From Cryptomeria japonica (taxonomy: Eukaryota; Streptophyta; Pinopsida; Cupressales; Cupressaceae): a stretch of 64,000 nucleotides of DNA. The position numbers were made by a program, and so were the translations under genes. The notes beneath the pieces are model-generated. The model did not search any database. It was not told where the DNA came from and saw only the letters and a program-made list of their open reading frames with translations. The stretch covers positions 270,291,870 through 270,355,869 of the forward strand of contig NC_081407.1 in the NCBI RefSeq assembly GCF_030272615.1, written 5' to 3'. This document shows positions 12,473 through 23,749 of the stretch, in pieces (within the stretch, counting starts at the first letter, position 1; the number at the start of each line of letters is the position of its first letter).

Positions 12473-13093
12473 GGCACAAGCAGCATGAGTGTGGGGCAAT
12501 GTGATTTAGGATTTGGTAGTGCAGTTGGAGACAAGGGAAAGGTAATTGAATGCAAATATGATTGAATGAATAGCTTAAATAACTTATAGTGATTATACAC
12601 GTCTAGACATAGATTGATTATTTCATATACTTTTTGTGTATATGTATAGAGAATTCTTGGCTTCACATCCTTGTTGACTACACCCACTATACCTGAAGAT
12701 GAAGAAAAAGAACAAGAGATGCCTCGAGTACATGTGTGTTTATTTTATTTTGTGTTTAGTAGATATAATTTGTTGTTATCAGTGACAATTATATGCTAAC
12801 TTGTATCAATGCCATGTTTCTGAACATATGTAGGTTGTGTATGAAAATATTGAAAATATACCTCCTCTACCGAAGACATACATCAAGAGTCCTACAAAGC
12901 CGAAGAGAAAATGTGGAGATGAGGTAAACATGAATAGTTCAATTATAGTTCATTTTTTATGTTAACTTTTCAAATGTGAGCTATATATAATATTAATCAT
13001 GGTTTGTTTTTTCTTGTGCAGGATCCTTCAAAGCCGAGCAGTGCGGCGAAGAGGATCAATTTGATGAGCCATCAGCAACTTAGGATGTTATAG
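12473..13093 (+). CDS. 3' part of an unrecognised host gene: four phase-0 coding exons
   Basis: Four short open exons join in a single frame. They are 12473-12541 (23 codons), 12650-12727 (26), 12834-12923 (30) and 13022-13093 (23 codons plus TAG). Each is preceded by a T-rich tract ending in AG and followed by GT (GTAATT, GTACAT, GTAAAC); all introns are phase 0 and about 100 bp. An alternative donor at 12734 would add two codons to exon 2. The encoded tail has an acidic stretch (PEDEEKEQEMPR), then PPLPKTYIKSPTKPKRKC, and ends HQQLRML. The basic Pro/Lys stretch could be a nuclear localisation signal. Upstream exons are outside the window, probably beyond the 12.4-kb retrotransposon. I do not recognise the family; transcript support would decide whether it is expressed. 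Confidence 0.6.
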
Positions 13094-13464
13094 ATAGTTT
13101 TGGGATGCTAACATGTCTAGTTGGCATGTATATTTTGTATATGGACATACATTCACGTATATAGACATACATTTTGTTTGAGTTGTTGTTTATGCCATAT
13201 TTGTGTATGGACATACATTTGTAATCATTTGACATTTTTGTATATACAGAAGTTGATATTTGATCATATAAATTGTTGCTCATTTGTACATGGTGTTATC
13301 ATGGAAATCTTTAATCTTCATTCCAATAATTAACAATGGTTAATAATGGTTATTTAATGAACAATAGAATTCATTTCGTTTCATCGTAAGTGTTGTTTGG
13401 ATAATGAACAATACAATTCATGAATAATACAATTCATTTAATGAACAATACTTGATACAATTCA

Positions 13465-16400
13465 TTATTTCCCTATGCATGCTCCTATTTTGGCCCCCCA
13501 CTCGGTCAAACGCTTGGGGTCATACCCTACTTACGTCGTCCCTTGAGCACCCTAAGTGCTAAAAATTGTCAAACTTTGACGAGCCCTAACTCGGAATCTG
13601 TGGCACCTGCGAACGATCTGTTTGAACCTATGGGTCCACAAGAGGGATCCCTAAAAAATCCTATCTCGGTTTTTCAGTTTCCCTACGGTTTTATTAGGGC
13701 AGCATTTTTCGGTTGGTGAAAAATATTCAGTCTCATTCAATCGAATGTTGTCATGTGGCCAATTTCTCATTCTGCTCATCGTGATAACAAACTGTCGGCT
13801 TCGACATGTCTAGTTAGGAATTATTACCCTATGCATTCTCCTATTTTTCCCCCCAACTCAGTTGAATGATTGGGGTCATACCCTACCGGCGTCGTCCCTT
13901 GAGCACCCTAAGCGCTAAAAATTGTCAAACTTTGACGGGCCCTAACTCAGAATCTATGGCACCTGCAAACGATCCATTTGAACCTACGGGTCCACAAGAG
14001 GGGTCCCTACAAAATCCTATCTCAACATTTTTACTAGGGCAGCATTTTTTTGGTTGGCAAAAAAATTGTCAATCTCATTCAATCGAATGTTGTCGCGTGG
14101 CCAATTTCTCGTTCTGCTCATCGTGATAACAAACCATCAGCTCCAACATGTCCAGTTAGGCATTATTACCCTATGCATGTTCCTATTTTTCCCCCCCACT
14201 TAGTCAAACACTCGGGGTCATACCCTACCGGCGTTGTCCCTTGAGCACCCTAAGTGCTAAAAATTGTCAAACTTTGACTGGCCCTAACTTGGAATTCGTG
14301 GCACCTGTGAATGATCCGTTTGAACCTACAAGTCCACAAGATGGGTCCCTACAAAATCCTATCTTGGTTTTTCAATTTTCCCTATGATTTTATTAGGGCA
14401 GCATTTTTTCAGCTGGCAAAAAAATCGTCAGTCTGATTCAATCGAATGTTGTCGCATGGCCAATTTCTCATTTTTCTCATCGTGATAACAAACCGTCTGC
14501 TCTAACATGTCTATTTAGGCATTATAACCCTATGCATGATCCTATTTTGCCCCCCCCCCCCCACTCGATCGAACGCTCGGGGTCATACCCTACCAACGTC
14601 GTCCCTTGAGCACCCTAAGTGCTAAAAATTGTCAAACTTTGACGGGCCCTAACTCGGAATCCGTGGCACCTGCGAACAATCTGTTTGAACTAACAGGTCC
14701 ACGAGAGGGGTCCCTACAAATATATTATCTTGGTTTTTCAATTTTCTCTATGGTTTTATTAGGGTAACATTTTTTCAATTGGCAAAAAAAATGCGTCAAT
14801 CTCATTCAATCGAATGTTGTCGCGTGGCCAATTTCTCGTTCTGCTCATCGTGATAACGAACCGTCAGCTTTGAAATGTCTAGTTAGGAATTATTACCATA
14901 TGCATGCTCATATTCCCCCCCCCCAACTCAATCGAACGCTTAGGGTCATACCCTACCGGCGTCGTCCCTTGAGCACCCTAAGTGCTATAAATTGTCAAAC
15001 TTTGATGGGCCTTAACTCGAAATTCATGACACCTGCGAATGATCTCTTTGAACCTACGGGTCCATGAGAGGGGTCCCTACAAAAGCCTATCTCATTTTTT
15101 CAATTTTCCCTATGATTTTATTAGGGAATCATTTTTTCGGTTGGCAAAAAAATCGTCAGTCTCATTCAATCGAATGTTTGTCGCGTGGCCAATTTCTCGT
15201 TCTGCTCGTCGTGATAATGAACCATCAGCTCTGACATGTCTAGTTATGAATTATTACCCTATGCATGCTCCTAATTTTTCCCCCCCACTCGCTCGAACGC
15301 TTAGGGTCATACCCTACCGGCGTCGTCCCTTGAGCACCCTAAGTGCTAAAAGTTGTAAAAATTTGACGGGCCCTAACTCGGAATCCGTTGCACCTGTGAA
15401 CAATTTGTTTGAACCTATGGTTCCATGAGAGGGGTCCCTATAAAATCCTATCTTGTTTTTTCAAGTTTCTTTACGGTTTTATTAGGGCAGCATTTTTTCG
15501 GTTAGCAAAGAAAATCGTCAATCTCATTCAATCGAATGTTGTCGCATGACAAATTTATCATTTTGCTCGTCATGATAACAAATTGTCGACTCTGACATGT
15601 CCAGTTAGGCATTATTACCCTATGAATGCTCCTATTTTTCCCCCCCACTTGGTCGAACGCTTGGGGTCATACCCTACCGGCGTCGTCCCTTGAGCACCCT
15701 AAGTGCTAAAAATTGTCAAACTTTGACGGGCCCTAACTCAAAATATGTGGCACCTGCAAATGATTTGTTTGAACCTATGGGGCCACGAGAGGGGTCCCTA
15801 CAAAATCCTTCTCAGTTTTTCAAGTTTCCCTTAGGTTTTATTAGGGCAGCATTTTTTCGGTTGGCAAAAAAATCATCAGTCTCATTCAATCGAATGTTGT
15901 CGCGTGGCCAATTTCACGTTCTGCTCATCATGATAACGAACCATCAGCTCTGAAATGTCTAGTTAGGAATCATTACTCTATGCATGCTCCTAATTTCCCC
16001 CCCTCACTCAGTCGAACACTCGAGGTCATACCCTACCGGCGTTGTCCCTTGAGCACCCTTAGTGCTAAAAATTGTCAAACTTTGACGGGCCCTAAATCGG
16101 AATCCGTGGAACCTGCGAACGATATTTTTGAGCCTACGGGTCCACAAGAGGGGTCCCTAAAAAATCCTATCTCGGTTTTTCAAGTTTCCCTATGATTTTA
16201 TTAGGGCAGCAGTTTTTTGGATGGCGAAAAAATCGTCGGTCTCATTCAATCGAATGTTGTCACATGGCCAATTTCTCATTCTGTTCTTCATGATAACGAA
16301 CCGTTAGCTCTGACATGTCTAATTAGACCTTATTTCCCTATGCATGCTCCTATTTTATCCCCCCACTCAGTCGAACACTCGGGGTCATACCCTATCGGCG

Positions 16401-16825
16401 TCGTCCCTTGAGCACCCTAAGTGCTAAAAATTGTCAAACTTTGACGGGCCCTAACTCAGAATCCATGGTACCTGTGAATGATCTGTTTGAACCTACGAGG
16501 CCAAAAGAGGTGTCCCTACAAAAGCCTATCTTGGTTTTTCAAGTTTTCCTTAGGTTTTATTAGGGCAGCATTTTTTCGATTGGCAAAAAAATCGTCAATC
16601 TCATTCAATCGAATGTTGTCGCGTGGCCGATTTCTTGTTTTGCTCGTCGTGATAACGAACCGTCAGCTCCGCCATGTCCAGTTAGGCATTATTACCCTAT
16701 GAATGCTCCTAATTTCCCCCCCACTTGGTCAAACACTCGGGGTCATACCCTACCGATGTCGTCCCTTGAGCACCCTAAGTGCTAAAAATTGTCAAACATC
16801 GACGGGCCCTAACTCGGAATCCCTA
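13465..16825. repeat. Satellite block, ten copies of a ~358-bp unit
   Basis: The landmark GTCATACCCTAC recurs at 13519, 13875, 14217, 14582, 14945, 15306, 15666, 16025, 16384 and 16742, a spacing of 342-365 bp. Each unit has a C-run, then CCTTGAGCACCCTAAG, TTTGACGGGCCCTAAC, a ~70-bp segment ending GGGTCC, TTTTATTAGGGCAGCA, and CATTCAATCGAATGTTGTCG. Copies differ by point changes and small indels. Recurring translated peptides in this block simply reflect the repeat. The array begins about 370 bp after the host gene's stop codon and could be part of its 3' transcribed region. Confidence 0.95.
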
Positions 16826-18086
16826 GCCCTAACTTGTTCAATGAAAAATATAAATAAACAAGCATTACACTGTAGACACATAATGATCGTCAATATTTCC
16901 ATGTATTGTATACACATAATTACCATTACACTTGCATGTGACATCCATGAAGGGATATGCAAACATGGTTTTTTTTCATTATCAATACAACTACACCAAT
17001 GTACTCATGTACAGATACATTATATATCATCAATATAACTAAACCAATTTGCTTATGGACATTGTATATCATCATAACAAAGTTACATCAATTCACATCC
17101 ATATACAAATATAACATCCCATTTCATGTGCATCAGACATCCTCATGTCCTAAGAGAAAAACTTACGTACAGCAACGCCTGCATATAAATGAAGACCAAA
17201 ATAAGTAACCTTTTTATGCAAAATGAATGTGCTACAAGAAAAAAAATTATAAAACTTAATACAAATTATTTTTTCAAATTATAAATAGATCATTTGAAAT
17301 ATTTTTAAGACGTACAAGATTGTATAATTACGAAACTTATCAATTTCTCTGTAAAGTATACAAGCATAACTTTGAAGAAAGATGCATGTTGATTAAAGCC
17401 CTTCTCACTGCATTTCTCTGCATGGTTGAAGACGATGATAGATATGGTCATTTCTAAATAGCAATACATTCACTTGACTTAGTGTTTATGCACAAAATTT
17501 AATCTCATTAATGCACAAAGGAATATGTAGCATCACCAAGAGAGGGTCTTGTCAACGACGAATGATCTAGCATGAACCTGTATTTTTAAGAATTGTTAGT
17601 CTACGCATAAAATGCATGGATGAACATAAAGGCTTTATGATAATAACTTCAACTAAAATGCATGATAATAAATGAAAAGGTTGGATTATATACCATAAAA
17701 ATATGTCCCTTCGTATTATATCAACAAAACCCACTATGTTGACACAAAAATCATATATCATCAAAAAAGACCTGAATAAGCATAAAGGTTTTGCAATAAT
17801 TATATCATCAAAAATTGTCAAATAGTGTTGTCTAATAACAAAAATTGTAAAGCTCATCAAATGCATGATAATAAGTCGTGTTGAAAAAATACATCCCTTC
17901 CATTATATCGAGTGTACCCGCTATGTGCATGCAAAAACCGTGTTGCCAAAAAAAAACGTTCATCAATAGACCTACAATTTGAACACATCCTTAATATATA
18001 CGTAACAAACATGAACATTAAGGTTTAATGATAATTGTTTTAAATGAAATGCATGATAAAAAAAATAAGGCACCATTAAAGATCTA
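16826..18086. other. AT-rich spacer with a diverged tandem duplication
   Basis: No gene was found. From about 17600 to 18065 a segment of roughly 200-220 bp recurs in two to three diverged copies. Markers are AAATGCATGATAATAA, the ATATGTCCCTTCGTATTATATC / ACATCCCTTCCATTATATC pair, and the phrases around CCCACTATGTTG and CCCGCTATGTGC. It may be decayed terminal sequence of the DDE-like element whose gene ends at 18087. Confidence 0.5.
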
Positions 18087-19182
18087 CTACTCAAGTATGT
18101 CTGAAGGGTCATCTCTTTGCTTAAGAGTATCCAGTATTGCTTCATGATCAGCAGTAGTCACTATCCATAGCTCTTTGGTCTTAGGTTTTACTTGATGCTT
18201 AAACAACTTGACATTTGTAGCTATAATAAGGTGGGAATACATTATAATGGTTTTGTGTCTCTCATAGTCTTCAAATGCAGGTATGTCATTCTTTCTAATC
18301 ATGTATGTTCGCAACCAAGTTCCCACAACAACAACTGAACCTATAGGATATGTGAACCCATCATCATCTGTCACTGGTTGTGTTAGCTTTTATTTTCCTT
18401 GTACACATCATGCCAACCAATATTTTGATCTCTCTTCATTCCCTTGTGGTGCAACAACTACAAAAACATGTCCTGGTTGTACAAGATCTGATAGACTGTC
18501 ATACTCAAGTGAACTTTCCATGTCATCGTTTGACAAGGATATTGTTTGAGATAAAGGAATTATATATTGGGGAACCCACGTATCAACCCACTCACTTGAC
18601 TCGCACTGATCCCAATCACAGTGAACACAACTCTGACAAAAATAAGCCAACTCTTGTGTCCAAATGGTCCATGTGCTTGCATATGAGCTAAGAAATGAAT
18701 GCATCTTTGAAGAATCTTTAATTGTTTGACAATCCAATCTATCTCCCAATGTGCCCTCCTCAACCAACCAAAAGAATGTGGTCACTATTGAATCAAGAGT
18801 ACCACCATGTGATAATGTTGAACTACACCAATCAACAATAGAACGTGCATCAAAGAAATTTGCACCTGAAATCCTCAATTTCTCCTTAAACAAGAGATCT
18901 CTTCAAACATGCACCTACTCCATCATGCTCCCCCTTCCCATGCCCTGCCTCAAAAAAACACCAAAAATGAGGTATACGCCTCTCTACATGCATTCTACTC
19001 AACCAATAAAACATACGGGCATTCTTGAATTGACCCATACAGTTATCTGACCATATGATATGTTGATCAATTGCAATATCTTTCTCATGCAAGAACTCAA
19101 AAAAAATCTCGAAAGAATGTTGCACATACTCGGAGGAGTGTGATCTATCATCACTCATATAAAAAATTTACTCCTTGATTAT
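18087..19182 (-). pseudogene. DDE-like transposon-type gene, 3' third (segment 3 of 3)
   Basis: This is the C-terminal part of the gene starting at 49034. It begins just inside the copia duplication, in frame with segment 2 (EDRKIIKE). It contains WSDNCMGQFKNARMFYWLSRMH and then FEAGHGKGEHDGVGACLKRS, which I take as the second and third acidic positions of a putative DDE triad. The same layout occurs in uncharacterised proteins of plants and animals, recalled from memory, not searched. A 1-nt frameshift lies at about 18886-18893. Stops near 18405-18375 (TGA, TAA) fit CGA and CAA codons. After these come DDDGFTYPIGSVVVVGTWLRTYM and a stop at 18087. Confidence 0.72.
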
Positions 19183-19187
19183 CTTCC
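19183..19187. repeat. Target-site duplication CTTCC, left copy
   Basis: The bases directly precede the copia LTR and are identical to 25250-25254. Confidence 0.92.
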
Positions 19188-20297
19188 TGATAACTCAATG
19201 ATGAATGGTGAGTACCAAACTGGTACTTAGAGGGGGGGGGGGGGGGGTGAATCAGTACAAACAAAAACACTTACCTAAAACCAGTTTGTCTGCAGACACT
19301 GCGCTTTGGCAAACAAACAGTAACACTGGTCTTAAACAAACTACAACTGGCAAAACCCAGAATAACTGAGACAAGCATAAGTCGGTTGACACTTATCTTT
19401 TCATACAATCTAATACTTCATTTCCATTTCACCCTAATACATGAATAGGTAATCTATCATCAGAAATATATAAACAGCTAGTTCAACATGATTTACCTTC
19501 AGACACAAATCACTTAAACCATCACATGAAAAACATCACATGACACACAGATTTTTCACGTGGAAACCCAACTGGGAAAAACCACGGTGGGGATGAATAC
19601 CCACAAGTTGTTTTGAACTCTTTAGAATTCTACTCTGTTAGGAGCCTAGTCCAGTTATAGACTTATTACAACAGGTTCTGTTAGGAACCGATCAATAAGT
19701 CGGTAGCATAAACCCTGAACCCTAAACTTTTTAGGTTAAGCACTTCAAACAGTTCAATCCTGACCATTGAGCATATTGCATTAAATGCAACCATCTTGAA
19801 CCGATCTCAAAACATTCTCCATCATTCATTCTCCACTGCTTTCATGGCGGCTAATAACCCATCACGCGTTTTCACCGTTTACAGACTTCACACATTCCCG
19901 AGGTAGATAGGAACAATCTCCTTCATGCAAGATCCTTCATGTGAACAAGACTGGCATGGCAACATGATCTGTTTTGTGTTACAATACTAACTCATCACAC
20001 AAAGTCACTGGTTGAGTCACACAGGCTTGAAGCACTTCAATCGGAAACCCTGAAGTTGAGACTACCAACTGGTAGTCATACAAAGCTTCCATGTACCGGT
20101 TCCCATAACCACATGCCAGTTCACCTTGAACAAACACACTGCTTCACTTTGGCACATATACCGGTTCACAATTTTATACCGAATTGCACATATACCAGTT
20201 CTTGGTAACATACCGGTTCTCTGATCTGCAACATATTGACATCAATGACAACATACAATGTCATCATGTCCTCATACCGGTTCACATAATGCCAACA
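19188..20297 (-). repeat. Copia 3' LTR (1110 bp)
   Basis: It matches 23750-25249 but lacks about 395 bp found there, with the break at about 19690. A G-run of 17 bases at 19233-19249 is expanded relative to the other LTR. Repeated CCGGTTC motifs fill its right third. Confidence 0.93.
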
Positions 20298-20312
20298 ATC
20301 TCCCCCTTTGGC
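20298..20312 (-). other. Copia polypurine tract
   Basis: The minus strand reads CCAAAGGGGGAGAT directly before TGTTGGCATTATG. This is the usual tract of plant copia elements. Confidence 0.9.
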
Positions 20313-20733
20313 ATTGATGGCAATATACAAAGATATCTCTCTACTTCACATCCGCTTCACATCTTCTCCCACACTTTCTGCAGATATCTTCTCTCCACTT
20401 CACTTCTTCTCCCCCTTTGACAACAATGCCAAAGTGGAGGCACAAGCTTCCCTGTTCCATTATGTTGCTCCCCCTAAGGAGTAGCATCCTTCAACACATC
20501 AATCCTAAAAAAAAAATTGACTATGCAATACCTGACTAATGTGGAGCATATACTTTTAGCTCACCTCCTGAAGGGGCAGCACCCCTAATTCACCTCTTAA
20601 GTACATAAATGTAGCCTTTGGGAGAGGCTTGGTGAATATGTCTGCTAACTACTCCTTACTGGAAACATGTTCCAGTGCAATCTCTTTGTTCTGAACCTTT
20701 TCTCTCAAGAAATGATACTTAAGCTCAAAGTGC

Positions 20734-21618
20734 TTGGTTCTAGACCGGATTCTTGGAGATGTTAATTGCACTAGTATTGTCACAGAATATACTTACCGGT
20801 TCAGATACAGGAACTTTGAAGCCATTCAATACATGCTTCATCCAAATAGTCTGGGTGCAGTTCATGAAAGCTCCGACATACTTTGCTTCTATTGTAGACT
20901 AAGAGATACAAGTCTACTGCTTACTCATCCATGAGACCAGTCTACCACCGAGAAAGAATGCACCACCGGTTGTGCTCTTCCGGTCATCCACATTACCTGC
21001 CCAATCAGCATCTATGAATACTTTCAAATTGAAATCCTTTCTATATGGATACCACAATCCATAATCAATAGTTCCCTTCAGATACCTAAGAATCCGCTTG
21101 ACTACAACCAAGTGGGATTCTCTTAGACTTTTCTGGAACCTTGTAGTAATGCCAACTGCATGTGCAATATTTGGTCTACTATGCACTACATAATGCAACT
21201 TGCCAATCATTGATTGGTATTCCTTCTCATTAGCCAATGTTGAGTCATCCTCTTTGGATAGTTTACAATCGGTCACCATCGGTGTACCAACCGATTTTCT
21301 ATCTCCTATGCCAAAGGTCTTCAACACCTCTTTGACATACTTGGACTGAGTGATAAAGATTCCATCTTTCATCTATTGAATCTGTAGTCCAATGAAGAAC
21401 TTAATCTCCCCTATGAGTGACATCTCAAACTCTTTCTTCTTCTCATCTGCAAACTCATGACTCATCTTGTCATCTCCACCAAAGATAATGTCATCAACAA
21501 ATACCTCACAGATCAGGATCTGATCTTCTTCAGATTTCAAGTAGATATTGCTATCTTCGCTTGTTCTCTCAAATCCAATCTTCACAAGATGGGAGTGCAG
21601 GCGTTCATACCGGTCCAA
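20734..21618 (-). pseudogene. pol: Copia RT (3' part) and RNase H
   Basis: The frame starts in the middle of RT (DRYERLHSHLVKIGF), one frame off the integrase. The catalytic VFVDDIIFGG lies near 21500. RNase H follows with YLKGTIDYGLWY, FIDADWAGNVDDRKSTTGG and, past a stop at 20914, the decayed SIFCDNTSAINISKNPV near 20790-20750. The fingers half of RT is deleted along with the end of integrase. By comparison with intact copia elements this is some 400-500 codons (inference from family layout). Confidence 0.88.
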
Positions 21619-22292
21619 TACTCATAAGGAGTCTTATCTTTTTCTTTCTTGATAAGTACCCGGTTCATTGTGTATACTGCAGTGCTCACCGCTTCTCTCC
21701 AAAAGGTGTGAGCAACTTTTCCTTGGATCAACATAGTTCTAGCTGCTTCAACCACAGTCTGATTGTTTCTCTCTACTAAGCCATTCCATTGTGGAGTCTG
21801 AGGGGCAGACAGTTGCCTCTTGATGTCGTTCTCTTCACAATATTGGTTGAATTCACTGGAAGTGAACTCTCCTCCTTGATCAGTTCTAAGGAATTTGATT
21901 CTTCTACCATTTTCCTTTTCTACCAGTGCTCTGAAAGCTTTGAACTTTCCAAAAGCTTCAGACTTGTCTTTCAAGAATGTGACCCACATCATTCTTGAGC
22001 AATCATCAGTCAGAATCATGAAATACCTATCTCCCTACACACTCCTAGTTTTCATAGGACCACACAAATCAGTATGCACAAGATCAAGTAAATTGTCTGC
22101 AGTGAAAGATTTACCTTTGAAAGTTGAGGAAGACATTTTCCCCAGTTGACATTCTCTACACAAAGGATTTTCCAGTTTACTCAGCACCGGCAATCCTCTG
22201 ACTACCTTGGTCTTACTAGCCTTCACAATGTTATCAAAGTTTACATGGCAGAGTCTCCTATGCCATATCCAGCTATCATCAAACTTAGCCAT
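21582..22292 (-). pseudogene. pol: Copia integrase, truncated
   Basis: The HHCC zinc region is present (WHRRLCHVNFDNI, then PLCRECQLGKM at about 22150). The catalytic core shows Asp in LTDDCSR, Asp in FLRTDQGGEFTS and Glu in GLVERNNQTVVEAARTML. A stop at about 22030 interrupts it. The frame ends abruptly after KTPYEYWTG, where sequence jumps to the middle of RT, so the integrase C-terminus is missing. Confidence 0.9.
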
Positions 22293-22340
22293 AAGACAGG
22301 TACTGATATTCGCATTCAGTTGATACAGGTTACCTTTGGT

Positions 22341-22583
22341 CTACATACCGGTGGCCACCAATTCGCCATTCTTTCCTCTGATTCTGCACACTCCATTCTT
22401 GAATTTCAGAGTGAGTCCACTATCATTCAACTGGGCAACACTCAAAAGGTTGTGTCTAAGACCATCAACCCAATACACATTATCAGCACTGCTCTTTCCA
22501 TTTAGAGAGATGGACCCTCTACCTTTGACCATACATGGTGCATCATTACCAAAGTGAACCAAACCACCATCATATTCTTCCAA
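22341..22583 (-). pseudogene. pol: Copia protease, C-terminal part
   Basis: This is in frame with gag and contains GLRHNLLSVAQLNDSGLTLKFKNGVCRI, the conserved block between copia protease and integrase. One stop separates it from the preceding segment. Confidence 0.85.
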
Positions 22584-22598
22584 AGATAGAAACTTGCT

Positions 22599-23495
22599 CT
22601 AGTCACTAGTCATATGATGAGAACAACCACTATCAATAATCCACTCATTGGAATTATCAAAGCGGGAGACAAGAGCCTTCTTGTCTGACACATCTTCCTT
22701 TACTGCAACAAACATAATATCTTCATTCTCTTCATCTTTTGATTCCTCATCTGTGACACCTTCATCAACTGCAACAAAACAATTTCTCCAGTTTCCTCCT
22801 TTGAATTTCTTGAAACTCTCCGGTTTATCCTTGTTGTCACCATTAGGATAGTTTATAGCTATATGTCCTATCCGGTTACAAGAAAAGAATTTCAAAGGGA
22901 ACTTACCTTTGTATTTGTCGGTTCCTTTGGTAATTTTCCTGGCAAGAAGAGCTTCAAATTCCATCAAGATCTCCTCATCATCCATTTCTCTGTTCTGTCT
23001 CGATTCACCACTAGTGAACGCTTCTTTTCCTTTTCTTGATGGTACAGCAAAAGCTTTAAAAGTTGATTCAGTCTTTTGAATACTGCCATCAAAACTATTT
23101 AGCTCATAGGATATCAACTTTGTAATGATGGAGTCTAGGGATACTTTAGTCTTGTCTATTGATCTCAACTCCTGAATAGCAACAACCCTTATTGCATAGA
23201 CCGGTAATAAGGATCTCAGAACTTTGCTTACCATAGTGGAATCTTCTATTTTACCACCTGCACTCTTGATATCTCTAACAACAATTTTGATTCTTATTCC
23301 ATACTGTTGAATGGTCTCACATTCAACCATCTGCATGTCTTCAAATTTCCCTCTAAGGCTTTCTTCCTTAGCTTGTTTTACATGCTCATCACCACCATAG
23401 ATATTTTCAAGAGTATCCCATACTTCTTTGGGATTTACTTTATCTTGGACATCAATAAACTCAATGTTAGATAGACTACTAATTAGGGCTTCCAT
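22599..23495 (-). pseudogene. gag: Copia gag and start of protease
   Basis: About 298 codons are open. The capsid-type region (VWDTLENIYGG, LRGKFEDMQMVECETIQQYGIRI, KVLRSLLPVYAIRVVAIQE) matches plant copia gag. The zinc knuckle, normally C-x2-C-x4-H-x4-C, reads FFSCNRIGHIAINYP: its first and last Cys are Phe and Tyr. The segment ends with the protease motif WIIDSGCSHHMTSD, where the catalytic Asp-Ser-Gly is intact. The true N-terminus lies upstream of 23495 in decayed sequence up to about 23690. Confidence 0.88.
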
Positions 23496-23735
23496 GAGTT
23501 GCCCATTCTCCTATATTTCTCTCTTTTGATCATCGGTGAGAGTACCAGTAGGAGCAACATAAGAATTCTCAACATAGCTCCAGTGTTGAGCACCCATGCT
23601 TCTGATGCATATCTTCATTTTGTCTTTCCATATATTGAAATTATCTCTGTTGAACTTTGGACCTTCCCTCTTCATCATTAGACTGGGATCTTTCCCTCAA
23701 ACGGTTAAGCTTACAACACAGAGGACCTGGAGGAC

Positions 23736-23747
23736 GCTCTGACACCA
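23736..23747 (-). other. Copia primer-binding site
   Basis: The minus strand reads TGGTGTCAGAGC two bases from the LTR. It differs by one base from the standard initiator tRNA-Met site TGGTATCAGAGC. Confidence 0.85.
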
Positions 23748-23749
23748 AT

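Noticed and set aside
12418-12687. Minus-strand 89-codon frame over the host exons
   Set aside because: It overlaps two plus-strand exons with proper splice sites and starts at the LTR edge. It is a shadow frame.
13866-16702. Recurring peptide VIPYRRRPLSTLSAKNCQTLTGP as a possible repeat protein
   Set aside because: It follows the 358-bp satellite. Units vary in length by non-multiples of three, so the frame is not kept from unit to unit.
13465-16825. Regular repeats as a CRISPR array
   Set aside because: Units are ~358 bp with similarity over the full unit rather than repeat-spacer structure, and the DNA is plant nuclear.
19233-19249. Long G-run as a functional element
   Set aside because: It is a slippage-expanded homopolymer; the other LTR has only a short G-run at the same place.
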